DNA from: Betaproteobacteria bacterium
GTDB taxonomy: Bacteria; Pseudomonadota; Gammaproteobacteria; Burkholderiales; Burkholderiaceae_C
Direction of reading: 5' to 3'
NCBI GenBank assembly: GCA_016704535.1
Contig: JADIZZ010000002.1
Coordinates: forward strand, 62,001-126,000
Length of the DNA stretch: 64,000 nt
Program-made: the position numbers and the translations under genes
Part shown: positions 16,788-25,506 of the stretch, piece after piece
Numbering within the stretch: the first letter of the stretch is position 1
How the letters are laid out: each line of letters begins with the position of its first letter
The notes under the pieces: generated by a model
What the model was told of the DNA's origin: nothing
Seen by the model: the letters and a program-made list of their open reading frames with translations, nothing else
Database searches by the model: none

Positions 16788-17405
16788 ATGAAACTCATCG
16801 GTTCACTCACCAGCCCCTACGTGCGCAAGGTCCGCATCGTGATGGCCGAAAAGAAGCTCGACTGCCAGCTCGACCTGGAAGACGTGTGGGGTAACGACGC
16901 CATCGTCAAGAGCAACCCATTGGGCAAGGTGCCCTGCCTGGTGCTCGACGGCGGCGAGGCCGTGTTCGATTCACGCGTCATCGTCGAGTACCTCGACACC
17001 TTGTCGCCGGTGGGCAAGCTCATTCCGCCCAGCGGTCGTGAACGGACCGAGGTGCGCACCTGGGAAGCGCTGGCCGATGGCCTGCTCGACGCCGCTATCC
17101 TGGCGCGCCTGGAAGCCAACTGGAACGGGCGCAGCGCAGAACAGCGCTCGCAGGCCTGGATAGACCGCCAGATGCGCACCGTGAACAACGCGCTGAAGGC
17201 GATGAGCCTGGGCCTGGGCGACAAGCCGTTCTGTGGGGGCAACCACCTCACGCTGGCCGACGTGGCCGTGGGCGTGGCGCTGGGCTACCTGGACTTCCGC
17301 TTTGCGCACATCGACTGGCGCGGCGCGCACCCGAACCTGCACAAGCTCTACGACAAGCTGGCCGCGCGGCCGAGCTTCGTCGACACCGCGCCGCCCGCGG
17401 CCTGA
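16788..17405 (+). CDS. Glutathione S-transferase family protein
   Basis: This cytosolic protein of 205 residues belongs to the glutathione transferase superfamily, which conjugates or reduces electrophiles with glutathione. The thioredoxin-like N-terminal domain begins MKLIGSLTSPYVRKVRIVMAEKK, with Ser9/Pro10 in the usual catalytic position. PLGKVPCLVLD and VFDSRVIVEYLD form the glutathione site, and the helical C-terminal domain contains LTLADVAVGVALGYLDFR. It most resembles the YibF/YliJ-type bacterial class, but the substrate is unknown. A TAGAAT hexamer 53 bases upstream (16730-16735) could be its -10 element. The flavin reductase gene follows after 11 bp. Confidence 0.88.
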   Translation: MKLIGSLTSPYVRKVRIVMAEKKLDCQLDLEDVWGNDAIVKSNPLGKVPCLVLDGGEAVFDSRVIVEYLDTLSPVGKLIPPSGRERTEVRTWEALADGLLDAAILARLEANWNGRSAEQRSQAWIDRQMRTVNNALKAMSLGLGDKPFCGGNHLTLADVAVGVALGYLDFRFAHIDWRGAHPNLHKLYDKLAARPSFVDTAPPAA

Positions 17406-17416
17406 AGCAGCGCGGC

Positions 17417-18037
17417 GTGCTGCACCACGACCTGCACAGCTACGAGCCACGGCACGGCCACGGCCTGCCGCACGACCCCTTCAATGCGATCGTCGGCCCG
17501 CGGCCCATCGGCTGGGTGGCCACGCGCGGCGCCGAAGGCGGGCTGAACCTGGCGCCCTACAGCTTTTTCAACGCCTTCAACTACACGCCGCCGATCGTCG
17601 GCTTTTCCAGCACCTCCGAGAAGGACAGCCTGCGCAACGCCCGCGCCACTGGCGAGTTCGTCTGGAACCTGGTGACGCGTCCGCTGGCCGAGGCCATGAA
17701 CGCGACCAGCGCGATGGTGGCGCCCGAGGTCGACGAGTTCCAGCTCGCCGGGCTGACGCCGGTGGCGTCGAAGCTCGTCAAGGTGCCGCGTGTCGGCGAA
17801 AGCCCCGTGGCCTTCGAATGCCGCGTGACGCAGATCATCCAGCTGCAGGGCGCCGACGGTCAGCCCACGCCGGCCTGGCTGACGTTGGGCGAGGTGGTGG
17901 CGGTGCACATCGCGCGTGAGTTGCTGGTGGACGGCATCTACGACACCGCCGCGGCGCACCCGGTGCTGCGCGGCGGCGGGCCGGCCGACTACTTCGAGAT
18001 CACCGCCGAGACACGCTTCCGCATGCGCCGCCCATAA
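17417..18037 (+). CDS. Flavin reductase (FMN-binding split-barrel) family protein
   Basis: This 206-residue protein has the flavin-reductase-like domain that binds FMN and may pass electrons from NAD(P)H to flavin. Typical features are DPFNAIVGPRPIGWVATR near residue 20, NLAPYSFFNAFNYTPPIVGFS and, later, the stretch FECRVTQIIQL. The start is a GTG at 17417, 11 bp after the glutathione transferase gene, so the two are probably co-transcribed. It belongs to the group of stand-alone flavoproteins that starts with HGLPHDPFNA. No partner monooxygenase is nearby and the physiological role is unknown. Confidence 0.87.
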   Translation: MLHHDLHSYEPRHGHGLPHDPFNAIVGPRPIGWVATRGAEGGLNLAPYSFFNAFNYTPPIVGFSSTSEKDSLRNARATGEFVWNLVTRPLAEAMNATSAMVAPEVDEFQLAGLTPVASKLVKVPRVGESPVAFECRVTQIIQLQGADGQPTPAWLTLGEVVAVHIARELLVDGIYDTAAAHPVLRGGGPADYFEITAETRFRMRRP

Positions 18038-18050
18038 GGCGCGGCGCCGT

Positions 18051-19739
18051 TCAGGCCGCGACGGCCTGGCGCACCGGCTCGAAGCTGCCGGCACGCGCGG
18101 GCTCGAAACTGTTGCTGCGCGCCAGGGGCCAGTAGAGCTCGAACACACTGTGCGGCCAGGCCACGCGGCCCTCGATGGCGGCCAGCAGTTCCCCCGGCTT
18201 CACGAACTTCAGCTCGTTGGCCAGCAGGCGCACGGCGTGGTCGGCGCGTCGGCGCACGATGTGCGCGGCAGTGATCTCGTTGGGGTGGTGCAGCCCGGCG
18301 GCCTGCACCAGTTCCTTCAGCGCTTCCAGCGTGTGCTGGTGAAAGTGGTAGATACGCTCGGTCTTGTCGGCCACCACCAGCGCCTTCTGGCGCTGCGGGT
18401 CCTGCGTCGTCACGCCCGTGGGGCAGGCGCCGGTGTGGCAGGTCTGCGCCTGGATGCAGCCCAAAGCGAACATGAAGCCGCGCGCCGCGTTGCACCAGTC
18501 GGCGCCCAGCGCCATTGCGCGTGCGATGTCGAAGGCACCCACCACCTTGCCCGCGCAGCCGATGCGCACCCGCTGGCGCAGGCCCAGCCCGGTCAGCGTG
18601 TTGTGCACCAGCATCAGGCCTTCCTGCAGCGGCGCACCGACGTGGTCGGTGAACTCCAGCGGCGCCGCGCCGGTGCCGCCTTCGCCGCCATCGACGACGA
18701 TGAAGTCGGGCACGATGCCGGTTTCGAGCATCGCCTTGCAGAGACCGAACCATTCCCAGGGGTGGCCGATGCAGAGCTTGAAGCCGGTGGGCTTGCCGCC
18801 CGAGAGCTGTCGCAGGCGTTCGATGAAATGCATCATCTCCACCGGCGTGGAGAAAGCGCCGTGGCGCGCCGGGCTCACGCAGTCGGTGCCTACGGGCACG
18901 TCGCGTGCGGCGGCGATCTCGGGTGTCACCTTCGCCCCCGGTAGCACGCCGCCGTGGCCCGGCTTGGCACCCTGGCTGAGCTTGAGCTCGATCATCTTCA
19001 CCTGCGGGCTGGCGGCGTTGGCGACGAACTTCTCTTCGTTGAAAGTACCGTCGTGGTTGCGGCAGCCGAAGTAGCCGCTGCCGATTTCCCAGATCAGGTC
19101 GCCGCCGTGGGCACGGTGATGTTCGCTGATCGAGCCCTCGCCGGTGTCGTGCGCAAAGCCGCCCTTCTTCGCGCCGGCGTTCAGTGCGCGTATCGCGTTG
19201 GCGCTCAGCGCACCGAAGCTCATTGCCGAGATGTTGAAGATGCTGGCCTCGTAAGGCTGCGTGCACGAGGTGCCGCCGGCGCCGATGGCCACGCGAAAGT
19301 CGTGCGTGGCCAGCACGCTCGGGCTCATCGAGTGGTTGATCCACTCGTAGCCCGAGGCGTGCACGTCGAGCTGGGTGCCGAAGGGGCGCTTGTCGGCCTG
19401 GCCCTTGGCGCGCTGGTAGACCAGGCTGCGCTGCTGGCGCGAGAACGGCGTCGCCTCGTTGTCGGCCTCGATGAAGTACTGGCGGATCTCGATGCGCACG
19501 AACTCCATCAGGAAGCGCAGGTGGCCGATGACGGGGTAGTTGCGCAGCACCGAATGCCGCCGCTGCCGCGTGTCGCGCCAGCCCAGGGCGACGAGGAACA
19601 GGCAGGCCAGCGCCGCGAAGCCACCGGTGTCGAAGGCGACGAACGTGAAGCTGAAAAGCAGCAGCCCGATGCCGCAGAGCAGCCAGACGCTGTAGCGCAC
19701 CGGGAATTGCTGGTCGAGCCTGTGCAGCCACTCGTGCAT
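18051..19739 (-). CDS. FMN-binding glutamate synthase-like protein, membrane-anchored
   Basis: The 562-residue protein carries two N-terminal transmembrane helices (about residues 17-50: VWLLCGIGLLLFSFTFVAF and FAALACLFLVALGW), then a GltB-like FMN/Fe-S alpha/beta barrel. Conserved features are PFGTQLDV, SMSFGALSANAI-type sequence, GHGGVLPGAKV near residue 280, VDGGEGGTGAAPLEF near 345 and the cysteine-containing GCIQAQTCHTGACPTGV near 430. These are the FMN- and 3Fe-4S-binding parts of glutamate synthase. There is no amidotransferase domain. It is known only as a conserved family of uncertain reaction; glutamate synthesis should not be assumed. It is convergent with the flavin reductase gene. 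Confidence 0.85.
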   Translation of the reverse strand: MHEWLHRLDQQFPVRYSVWLLCGIGLLLFSFTFVAFDTGGFAALACLFLVALGWRDTRQRRHSVLRNYPVIGHLRFLMEFVRIEIRQYFIEADNEATPFSRQQRSLVYQRAKGQADKRPFGTQLDVHASGYEWINHSMSPSVLATHDFRVAIGAGGTSCTQPYEASIFNISAMSFGALSANAIRALNAGAKKGGFAHDTGEGSISEHHRAHGGDLIWEIGSGYFGCRNHDGTFNEEKFVANAASPQVKMIELKLSQGAKPGHGGVLPGAKVTPEIAAARDVPVGTDCVSPARHGAFSTPVEMMHFIERLRQLSGGKPTGFKLCIGHPWEWFGLCKAMLETGIVPDFIVVDGGEGGTGAAPLEFTDHVGAPLQEGLMLVHNTLTGLGLRQRVRIGCAGKVVGAFDIARAMALGADWCNAARGFMFALGCIQAQTCHTGACPTGVTTQDPQRQKALVVADKTERIYHFHQHTLEALKELVQAAGLHHPNEITAAHIVRRRADHAVRLLANELKFVKPGELLAAIEGRVAWPHSVFELYWPLARSNSFEPARAGSFEPVRQAVAA

Positions 19740-19861
19740 GTCGGAGCCTGGGTGTTTGCCGCGCGCACTGCCGCGCTGACCGCCGATGCTAGCGAGCCGC
19801 CTACCCGCCCATCCTCCGAGTTACCGGTGTTTCACCTGCCGTCCCTGCGCATGAACGGAGC

Positions 19862-19890
19862 CTGAACGAAGCCCGTGGGCTGGCTATACT
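19862..19890 (+). promoter_or_regulatory. Promoter of metX leader
   Basis: TATACT at 19885-19890 is a good -10 element, with a weak -35 (CTGAAC) 17 bases upstream at 19862-19867. It would start transcription a few bases before the riboswitch at 19901, which is where an aptamer leader should begin. Confidence 0.55.
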
Positions 19891-19900
19891 TCCAAGGCAC

Positions 19901-19952
19901 AGCGCCGATTTGTTCCGACTTGCGGGCGCTCAACAAATACCGCTAAAGCGGC
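19901..19952 (+). ncRNA. SAM-II riboswitch aptamer
   Basis: The leader of metX folds as the S-adenosylmethionine-binding SAM-II (metA) class. P1 is AGCGCC (19901-19906) with GGCGCT (19925-19930). The P1 loop segment ATTTGTT (19908-19914) pairs perfectly with AACAAAT (19932-19938) to form the H-type pseudoknot. The conserved GCTAAAG follows at 19942-19948. These are the diagnostic parts of the class, seen directly in the sequence. Binding of SAM would lower expression of metX-metW. A GC-rich hairpin with a GAA loop (19972-19992) and a terminator lie between the aptamer and metX. Confidence 0.9.
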
Positions 19953-20018
19953 TTGCCGCTTCAGTGAAGGCTCATGTCGCGAAGCGACGTGACGCCGGAA
20001 CTAAAAGGCGACACCGCA

Positions 20019-20050
20019 CCCGGTGCCCGCTTCGTGCGGCGCCGGGTTTT
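20019..20050 (+). terminator. Intrinsic terminator in the metX leader
   Basis: CCCGGTGCCCGC (20019-20030) pairs with GCGGCGCCGGG (20036-20046) with a single bulge, and TTTT then GGTTT follow. The hairpin ends about 20 bases before the metX ATG at 20069. It is probably the expression platform of the SAM-II aptamer, giving transcriptional rather than only translational control. Confidence 0.75.
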
Positions 20051-20068
20051 GGTTTGTCGGGTCCGTTC

Positions 20069-21208
20069 ATGGCTTCCCTCGGTCTGGTCACGCCGCAGCA
20101 GATGCATTTCAGCGAGCCGCTGCCGCTGAAGAGCGGCGCCGTGCTGCCCGAGGTCCAGCTCACCTTCGAGACCTACGGCACGCTCAACGCCGCACGCAGC
20201 AACGCCGTGCTGGTGTGCCATGCGCTCAACGCCAGCCACCACGTCGCGGGCCTGGACGCCGAAGGCCAGCGCGGCTGGTGGGACAACCTCGTCGGCCCTG
20301 GCAAGCCGCTGGACACCGACCACTTCTTCGTCATCGGCGTCAACAACCCGGGCTCGTGTTTCGGCAGCACGGGGCCGATGCATGTCAACCCCGCGTTCGC
20401 CGAACAGGGCCGCGTCTGGGGCGCGGATTTCCCGGTGGTGACGGTGGAAGACTGGGTGGACGCGCAGGTGCGGCTGGTGCAGCGCCTGGGCGTCACGCAG
20501 CTGGCCGCCGTGCTGGGTGGCAGCCTGGGCGGCATGCAGGCACTGGACTGGACGTTGCGCCACCCCGAGAAGCTGCGCCACTGCATCGCGGTAGCCACGG
20601 CGCCGAACCTGTCGGCACAGAACATCGCCTTCAACGAAGTCGCGCGGCGCGCCATCGTCACCGACCCCGACTTCCACGGCGGCCACTTCTACGCGTACGG
20701 CGTGCTGCCCAAGCGCGGGCTGCGCGTGGCCCGCATGATCGGCCACATCACCTACCTGGCCGAAGACGCGATGGACGCCAAGTTCGGCCGCGCCCTGCGC
20801 GCCGCGGAACTGGCCTACAGCACGCAGGAGATCGAGTTCCAGATCGAAAGCTACCTGCGCCACCAGGGCGACAAGTTCAGCGAGTACTTCGACGCCAACA
20901 CCTACCTGCTGATCACCCGCGCGCTCGACTACTTCGACCCTGCCAGCGCGCACGGCGGTGACCTGTCGCGCGCCTTCGCTGCGGCGCGCGCCAACCGCTT
21001 CCTGGTGGTGAGCTTCACCACCGACTGGCGTTTCTCGCCCGCGCGCAGCCGCGAGATCGTCAAGGCGCTGGTCGACAACCGTATCGGCGTCAGCTATGCC
21101 GAGATAGCCGCGCCGCACGGCCACGATGCCTTCCTGCTCGAAGACCCGCGCTACCACGGCGTGATGCGCGCCTATTTCGAGCGCATCGCGGCGGAGATTC
21201 CAGCGTGA
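20069..21208 (+). CDS. metX: Homoserine O-acyltransferase MetX
   Basis: MetX acylates the hydroxyl of homoserine at the start of methionine synthesis, using acetyl-CoA or succinyl-CoA; which one cannot be settled from the sequence by eye. The 379-residue alpha/beta-hydrolase-fold enzyme has the nucleophile Ser152 in VLGGSLGGMQ. An Asp lies in FTTDWRFSP and a His in APHGHDAFLLE, completing the triad. NNPGSCFGSTGP is also conserved. The ATG at 20069 follows the leader terminator. metW overlaps the end by four bases, the standard metXW pair. It is controlled by the upstream SAM-II riboswitch. Confidence 0.96.
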   Translation: MASLGLVTPQQMHFSEPLPLKSGAVLPEVQLTFETYGTLNAARSNAVLVCHALNASHHVAGLDAEGQRGWWDNLVGPGKPLDTDHFFVIGVNNPGSCFGSTGPMHVNPAFAEQGRVWGADFPVVTVEDWVDAQVRLVQRLGVTQLAAVLGGSLGGMQALDWTLRHPEKLRHCIAVATAPNLSAQNIAFNEVARRAIVTDPDFHGGHFYAYGVLPKRGLRVARMIGHITYLAEDAMDAKFGRALRAAELAYSTQEIEFQIESYLRHQGDKFSEYFDANTYLLITRALDYFDPASAHGGDLSRAFAAARANRFLVVSFTTDWRFSPARSREIVKALVDNRIGVSYAEIAAPHGHDAFLLEDPRYHGVMRAYFERIAAEIPA

Positions 21209-21792
21209 GCGAGCGCAAGGACCTCGAGCTCATCGCCGACCTCGTGCCGGTCGGCAGCCGCGTGCTCGACCTGGGCTGCGGCGACGGACGCATGCTGGCC
21301 CACCTGCGCGACCACAAGGGCTGCACCGGCTATGGCATCGAAATCTCGGATGCCAATGTGCAGGCCTGCGTGCAGCGTGGCATCGACGTCGTGCAGCTGA
21401 ACCTCGACGACGGCCTGGCGCTCTTCGACGACCGCAGCTTCGATGTCGTGCTGCAGCTCGACACACTGCAGCACCTGCGAAACACCGAACGCATGCTGCG
21501 CGAGACGGCGCGCGTGGGGCGCATCGGCATCGTCAGCTTCCCGAACTTCGCGCACTGGCCCAACCGGCTGCGTGTGCTGGGCGGCCGCATGCCGGTGACC
21601 CGTGCGCTGCCCTACCAGTGGTTCGACACGCCCAACATCCGCGTCACCACCTTCAACGACTTCGAGGTGCTGGCGCGGCGCTGCGGGCTGGCCATCGGCG
21701 AAGGCTTCGGCCTGCAGGCCGGACACGTGGTGCGGCACTGGCCCAACCTGCTTGCCAGCGTGGCGGTGTTCCGCTTCGAGCAGGGCGTCTGA
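21205..21792 (+). CDS. metW: Methionine biosynthesis protein MetW
   Basis: MetW is a small methyltransferase-fold protein that partners MetX and in several proteobacteria is needed for, or stimulates, homoserine acylation. The 195-residue product has the class I SAM-binding motif VLDLGCGDGRML near residue 20, then DDRSFDVVLQLDTLQH and the MetW-typical FPNFAHWPNRL and YQWFDTPNIR. The start is GTG at 21205, overlapping metX by four bases, so translation is probably coupled. Both genes fall under the same riboswitch. Confidence 0.94.
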   Translation: MSERKDLELIADLVPVGSRVLDLGCGDGRMLAHLRDHKGCTGYGIEISDANVQACVQRGIDVVQLNLDDGLALFDDRSFDVVLQLDTLQHLRNTERMLRETARVGRIGIVSFPNFAHWPNRLRVLGGRMPVTRALPYQWFDTPNIRVTTFNDFEVLARRCGLAIGEGFGLQAGHVVRHWPNLLASVAVFRFEQGV

Positions 21793-21813
21793 ATCGCAGC
21801 GCCGCCGACGGCT

Positions 21814-23727
21814 TCAGGACACTGGCAGGGTCACACGAAAGGTGCTGCCGCGACCGGGGGCGCTCTCTACCGTGATGCCGCCGCCCATCGCCTCCGCCAG
21901 CTGACGGCTGAGGGCCAGGCCCAGGCCCGTGCCCGGCACTGCGCCGTGCTGCGCGCCCACGCGCTCGAAGGGCTGGAACAGACGCGCGCGCTGCGCAGCG
22001 TCGAGGCCGGGGCCACTGTCGGCCACACTCAGCACCAGCGTGCCGTCGCCGGGCTCGGCCCGCAGGCGCACCCAGCCACCGGGGCGGTTGTACTTGATGG
22101 CGTTGGACAGCAGGTTGCTCAGCACCTGCAGCAGGCGCTTGCGGTCGGCACGCACGGTCAGCGGCGGCGTGTCTCCAGTGTCATGGCCGGTGTCGTCGTG
22201 CAGGTGCACGCCGGCCGCCACCGCGGCGCCCGACAGCATGGCCACCGCCTCGGTGACCAGCGGCTGCAGCGGCAGCGTCTCGAGCGCAAGCGGCAGCTGC
22301 CCGGTCTGCGCGCTGCTGATGTCGAGCACGTCGTCCATCAGCGCCAGCAGGTGGCGCCCGCTGCTCAGCACCTGGGCCACCCAGCGGCGCTGGCGTTCGC
22401 CGTCGCCGGGCTCCAGCTCCAGCAGCTGGCTGAAGCCCAGCACGGCGTTCAAGGGCGTGCGCAGTTCATGGCTGACACGGCTCAGGAAAGCCGACTTGGC
22501 GCGGTCGGCTGCGGCCGCCAGATCGCGCTCGATGCGCAGCTCGTCGGCCTGCTTGCGCGCGGTGATGTCGGTGTGGGTGCCGATCATGCGCAACGGCTGG
22601 CCCTGGGCATCGCGCTCGAGCACCATGCCTCGCGAGAGGATCCACTTCCAGCCGCCGTCCTTGCACTGCACGCGGTGCTCGTTGGCGTAGGTGGGCGCCC
22701 GCCCTGCGAAGTGCGCGTTGCGTGCAGCGCGCATCGCGGGCAGGTCGTCGGGGTGGGTGCGGCTGTCCAGGGCGTCGGGGGTGTCGGGCAGCTCGTTTGG
22801 CCCGAAGCCGTACAGCGCCTTGCATTGCGCCGACAGCACCTCGCGGCCTTCCTGCACCTGCCAGTCCCAGACGCCGTCGCCGGTGCATTCCAGCGCCAGC
22901 TTCCAGAGCTCGCTGTTGCGCAGCAGCGCCAGTTCGGCACGCTTGCGTTCGCTGATGTCGATCATCACACCGACGCGCACCTGGCCCTGCACCGAGTCGG
23001 CCGCAGCCACCGACAGCTGTTGCACCCACTTCTGCGTGCCGTCGTCGAGCACGACGCGATACTCCACGTCCAGCGGACCGCGCGCCTTGGCCGCGGCCTC
23101 GATTTCGGCTGAAACACGCTTGCGGTCGTCGACGTGTCGCACGCGCGCCAGCAGCCGGTGGTTGAGCAACGCAGCCTCGGGCGGTATGCCGAACAGCGTG
23201 CGTATGCCGTCGCTGAGGAAGTCGAGACGGTGCGCGCCGTCGGGCTGCAGCACGACGCGGTAGACGACGCCGGGCACCTGGGCGGTGATGGCGCGCAGGT
23301 CTTCCTCGCTACGTTCGAGCCGCTCGCGGGCGCGAACGCGGTCGGTGATCTCTTCAACCGTGCCTTCGTAAAATAATACCCGGCCGGCGGCGTCGTGCAC
23401 GGCGTGGGCGTTTTCGCTGACCCAGATGCGTTCACGCGTCTTATAGCGCCAGACCTCGGACTCCAGGCCGATGACGCGGCCGTCGCGCTCCATCAGGCGC
23501 TGGAATTCGTCGCGCCGCCCAGGGTCGACGTACCAGCGCCCGGCGATGTCGTTGACGCCGGCCAGTTGTTCGGCTTCGCTCTCGAAGCCATTCAGCCGCA
23601 CCAGCGCCGGATTCGCGCGCACCATCAGCCCATCAGGCCGCGAACGGTAAGCGCCGATGGGCAGGAAGGCGAAGAGCGAGCCAAAGTCGTCGGCCAAACC
23701 ATCGGCAGCAGGCCCGCTGGCGCCCAT
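21814..23727 (-). CDS. Soluble multi-PAS sensor histidine kinase
   Basis: A 637-residue kinase with no transmembrane segment. Three PAS/PAC modules occupy roughly residues 15-135, 145-265 and 270-390 (for example GVWDWQVQEGREV and WKWILSRGMVLERDAQG). Then come a HisKA domain with the acceptor His in FLSRVSHELRTPLNAVLGF and an HATPase_c domain with QVLSNLLSNAIKYNRPGG, DSGPGLD and GTGLGLAL. No receiver domain is attached and no response regulator lies beside it, so its partner is elsewhere. It probably senses a cytosolic or redox/ligand cue through its PAS domains. The start is the ATG at 23727, with GTG 23739 as an alternative; both lie directly after the M14 peptidase stop. Confidence 0.88.
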   Translation of the reverse strand: MGASGPAADGLADDFGSLFAFLPIGAYRSRPDGLMVRANPALVRLNGFESEAEQLAGVNDIAGRWYVDPGRRDEFQRLMERDGRVIGLESEVWRYKTRERIWVSENAHAVHDAAGRVLFYEGTVEEITDRVRARERLERSEEDLRAITAQVPGVVYRVVLQPDGAHRLDFLSDGIRTLFGIPPEAALLNHRLLARVRHVDDRKRVSAEIEAAAKARGPLDVEYRVVLDDGTQKWVQQLSVAAADSVQGQVRVGVMIDISERKRAELALLRNSELWKLALECTGDGVWDWQVQEGREVLSAQCKALYGFGPNELPDTPDALDSRTHPDDLPAMRAARNAHFAGRAPTYANEHRVQCKDGGWKWILSRGMVLERDAQGQPLRMIGTHTDITARKQADELRIERDLAAAADRAKSAFLSRVSHELRTPLNAVLGFSQLLELEPGDGERQRRWVAQVLSSGRHLLALMDDVLDISSAQTGQLPLALETLPLQPLVTEAVAMLSGAAVAAGVHLHDDTGHDTGDTPPLTVRADRKRLLQVLSNLLSNAIKYNRPGGWVRLRAEPGDGTLVLSVADSGPGLDAAQRARLFQPFERVGAQHGAVPGTGLGLALSRQLAEAMGGGITVESAPGRGSTFRVTLPVS

Positions 23728-23741
23728 CGCCGTGCCCACGG

Positions 23742-25436
23742 TCAGTCGAGAGCCACTTCGGTGCGCACCGTGCCGGCACGGTCGGCCGTGGCGGTGAGGG
23801 CGATGTGCGTACCGCGAGGGCCGCTGACCACCCACTCCACCACCGCGCGGTCACCGGTGAGCTCACGTCCAGGCACGAAGGCCTGCAGGCTGGTCTTGGG
23901 CGCGTGACCTTCGAGATGGCCGGCGATTTCGCGCTCCTTGCCGCTGACCAGCGTCACGCCCGGCGGCAGGTGGATGGTGAAGACGGTGCCGCGCGCCGTC
24001 TTGCGTTCCAGCGCGCGCTTGCTGACGTAGCTGGGCAGGTAGCCGGCGTTGGCCACCGCGAAGCGCACGCGCCAGGTGTCCGGGCCCAGGGCGCGCACCT
24101 CGGTGCGCAGCACTTCCAGCTTGGGCAGCGAGAGCCCCAGCTGCATCAGCCAGGCCGGGAAGCGCGCCGCCTCGCGTTCACGCAGGTGCGGCGGCGGGTT
24201 GCGCCAGAAGTTCATGCGGTCCCAGCCCCCCAGCTCCACCATGCCCAGCTGCGGGTGGCGGTAGGGGTACCAGTCGACGTGCGCCTGGCCACCGCATTGC
24301 TCGTCGCTCCACTTCAGGAGCTTCAGGTCGTCTTCCACCGGGTGGTCGCGGTACCACTCGATCCACTTGTAGTCGGTGATGCCGGCTTCCTTGTTCGGCG
24401 CCCAGATCTCCACCGTCCAGAACAGCGCGCCGAGGTGCTCGTAGACCCAGTCCTGGGTGCCGGTGATGACTTCCTTGGGGTGGTACTTGAAGTCGTGCCA
24501 GATGCTGATGGCCGGGTAGCCGGTGAGCCTGGCGCCGATGTCCGACAGGCGCTTGTACATCCACAGGTCCTCGGGCGTCATGTCGTCGTCGCTCTGCATG
24601 CCCATGGGCCGCAGGATGACGCCGCTGTGCGTGTGGAAGCTGACCGCAGCGCCGATGTTCGGGTGCCGGGTGATGAAGTCGACCATCGCCCGCACCTCGG
24701 GCTCGCTGGTGGGGTAGGGGCCAGCGCCCACCTGCTCGAATTCCTGCCGCCAGTAGGCGGGGAAGTTGCGGTTCAGGTCCAGGCCTTCGCGGTCCTTGTT
24801 GGCGGTGATCTTCAGGCCGTCGTAATGTTTGAGCGTGCCTTCGGGGATGAGCCGGAAGTACTCGCCGCCGAATTCGCCGGGTTCCCGCGCCACCATCAGC
24901 CGCGGGTCGGCGGCGTGCTTCTTGTACGTGCCGTGCGGGTCGGGCACGCGCATCTGCAGCACGCGGCCGTCGCCGTCGATGTCTTCCACCGTCAGGCCAT
25001 CGACCGGCTCCTCGTCGTAGGGGTAGGCGCGTGTGCTGCTGCGGATGTGGCGCGGCCGGTCGGCCTGTGCCAGCTCGGCGCCGTCGGGGTTCAGGCGCGG
25101 CACCATGTAGACGACCCGCGTGTCCAGCAGTTCGCGCACCGCGGCGTCGGTGTCGTAGTTCGACAGCAGCTGGTGCAGCCAGTACAGGCAGGCCGTGCAG
25201 GCCGTCAGCTCGGCGGCATGGATGTTGCCGTCGACCCAGAAGGCGGGCTTGTCGGTGTCGGCGCCGGTGACGGTGTTCGTCAGCGACAGCAGCCAGATGT
25301 CGCGGCCCTCGAAACTGGTGCCCAGGCTGTGCAGCTGCACCAGATGCGGCGCAGCGGCGGCGTAGTCCTGAAGCAGGCGCGTGAGTTCGGTGTGGCGGTA
25401 GAACTGGTCGAAGCGCGGAACGGGCAGGGCGGGCAT
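23742..25436 (-). CDS. M14-family zinc carboxypeptidase
   Basis: This 564-residue metallopeptidase should remove C-terminal residues from peptides. The N-terminal M14 domain carries the zinc ligands His73 and Glu76 in GNIHAAELTA and the third ligand His268 in AVSFHTHSG. It also has substrate-binding NRNFP (about 222-226) and a catalytic Glu in WTVEIWAPNKE. A beta-rich C-terminal domain (about 440-564) contains VRFAVANAGYLPSYVSKRAL, typical of such proteins. No signal peptide is visible, so it appears cytosolic unless exported another way. The histidine kinase gene follows directly. The true substrate is unknown. Confidence 0.87.
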   Translation of the reverse strand: MPALPVPRFDQFYRHTELTRLLQDYAAAAPHLVQLHSLGTSFEGRDIWLLSLTNTVTGADTDKPAFWVDGNIHAAELTACTACLYWLHQLLSNYDTDAAVRELLDTRVVYMVPRLNPDGAELAQADRPRHIRSSTRAYPYDEEPVDGLTVEDIDGDGRVLQMRVPDPHGTYKKHAADPRLMVAREPGEFGGEYFRLIPEGTLKHYDGLKITANKDREGLDLNRNFPAYWRQEFEQVGAGPYPTSEPEVRAMVDFITRHPNIGAAVSFHTHSGVILRPMGMQSDDDMTPEDLWMYKRLSDIGARLTGYPAISIWHDFKYHPKEVITGTQDWVYEHLGALFWTVEIWAPNKEAGITDYKWIEWYRDHPVEDDLKLLKWSDEQCGGQAHVDWYPYRHPQLGMVELGGWDRMNFWRNPPPHLREREAARFPAWLMQLGLSLPKLEVLRTEVRALGPDTWRVRFAVANAGYLPSYVSKRALERKTARGTVFTIHLPPGVTLVSGKEREIAGHLEGHAPKTSLQAFVPGRELTGDRAVVEWVVSGPRGTHIALTATADRAGTVRTEVALD

Positions 25437-25506
25437 GGTCTGCGGGCGGCGAACGCGGCGTGGGGGTGCTGGTGATGCTAAGCCACCGTCGCGCCGTGTG
25501 TACCCC

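Noticed and set aside
19972..20010. A second, tandem SAM aptamer after the SAM-II core (contains CTAAAAGGCG)
   Set aside because: The stem at 19972-19992 has a three-base loop, so no pseudoknot like that of SAM-II can form; it is better seen as a leader hairpin.
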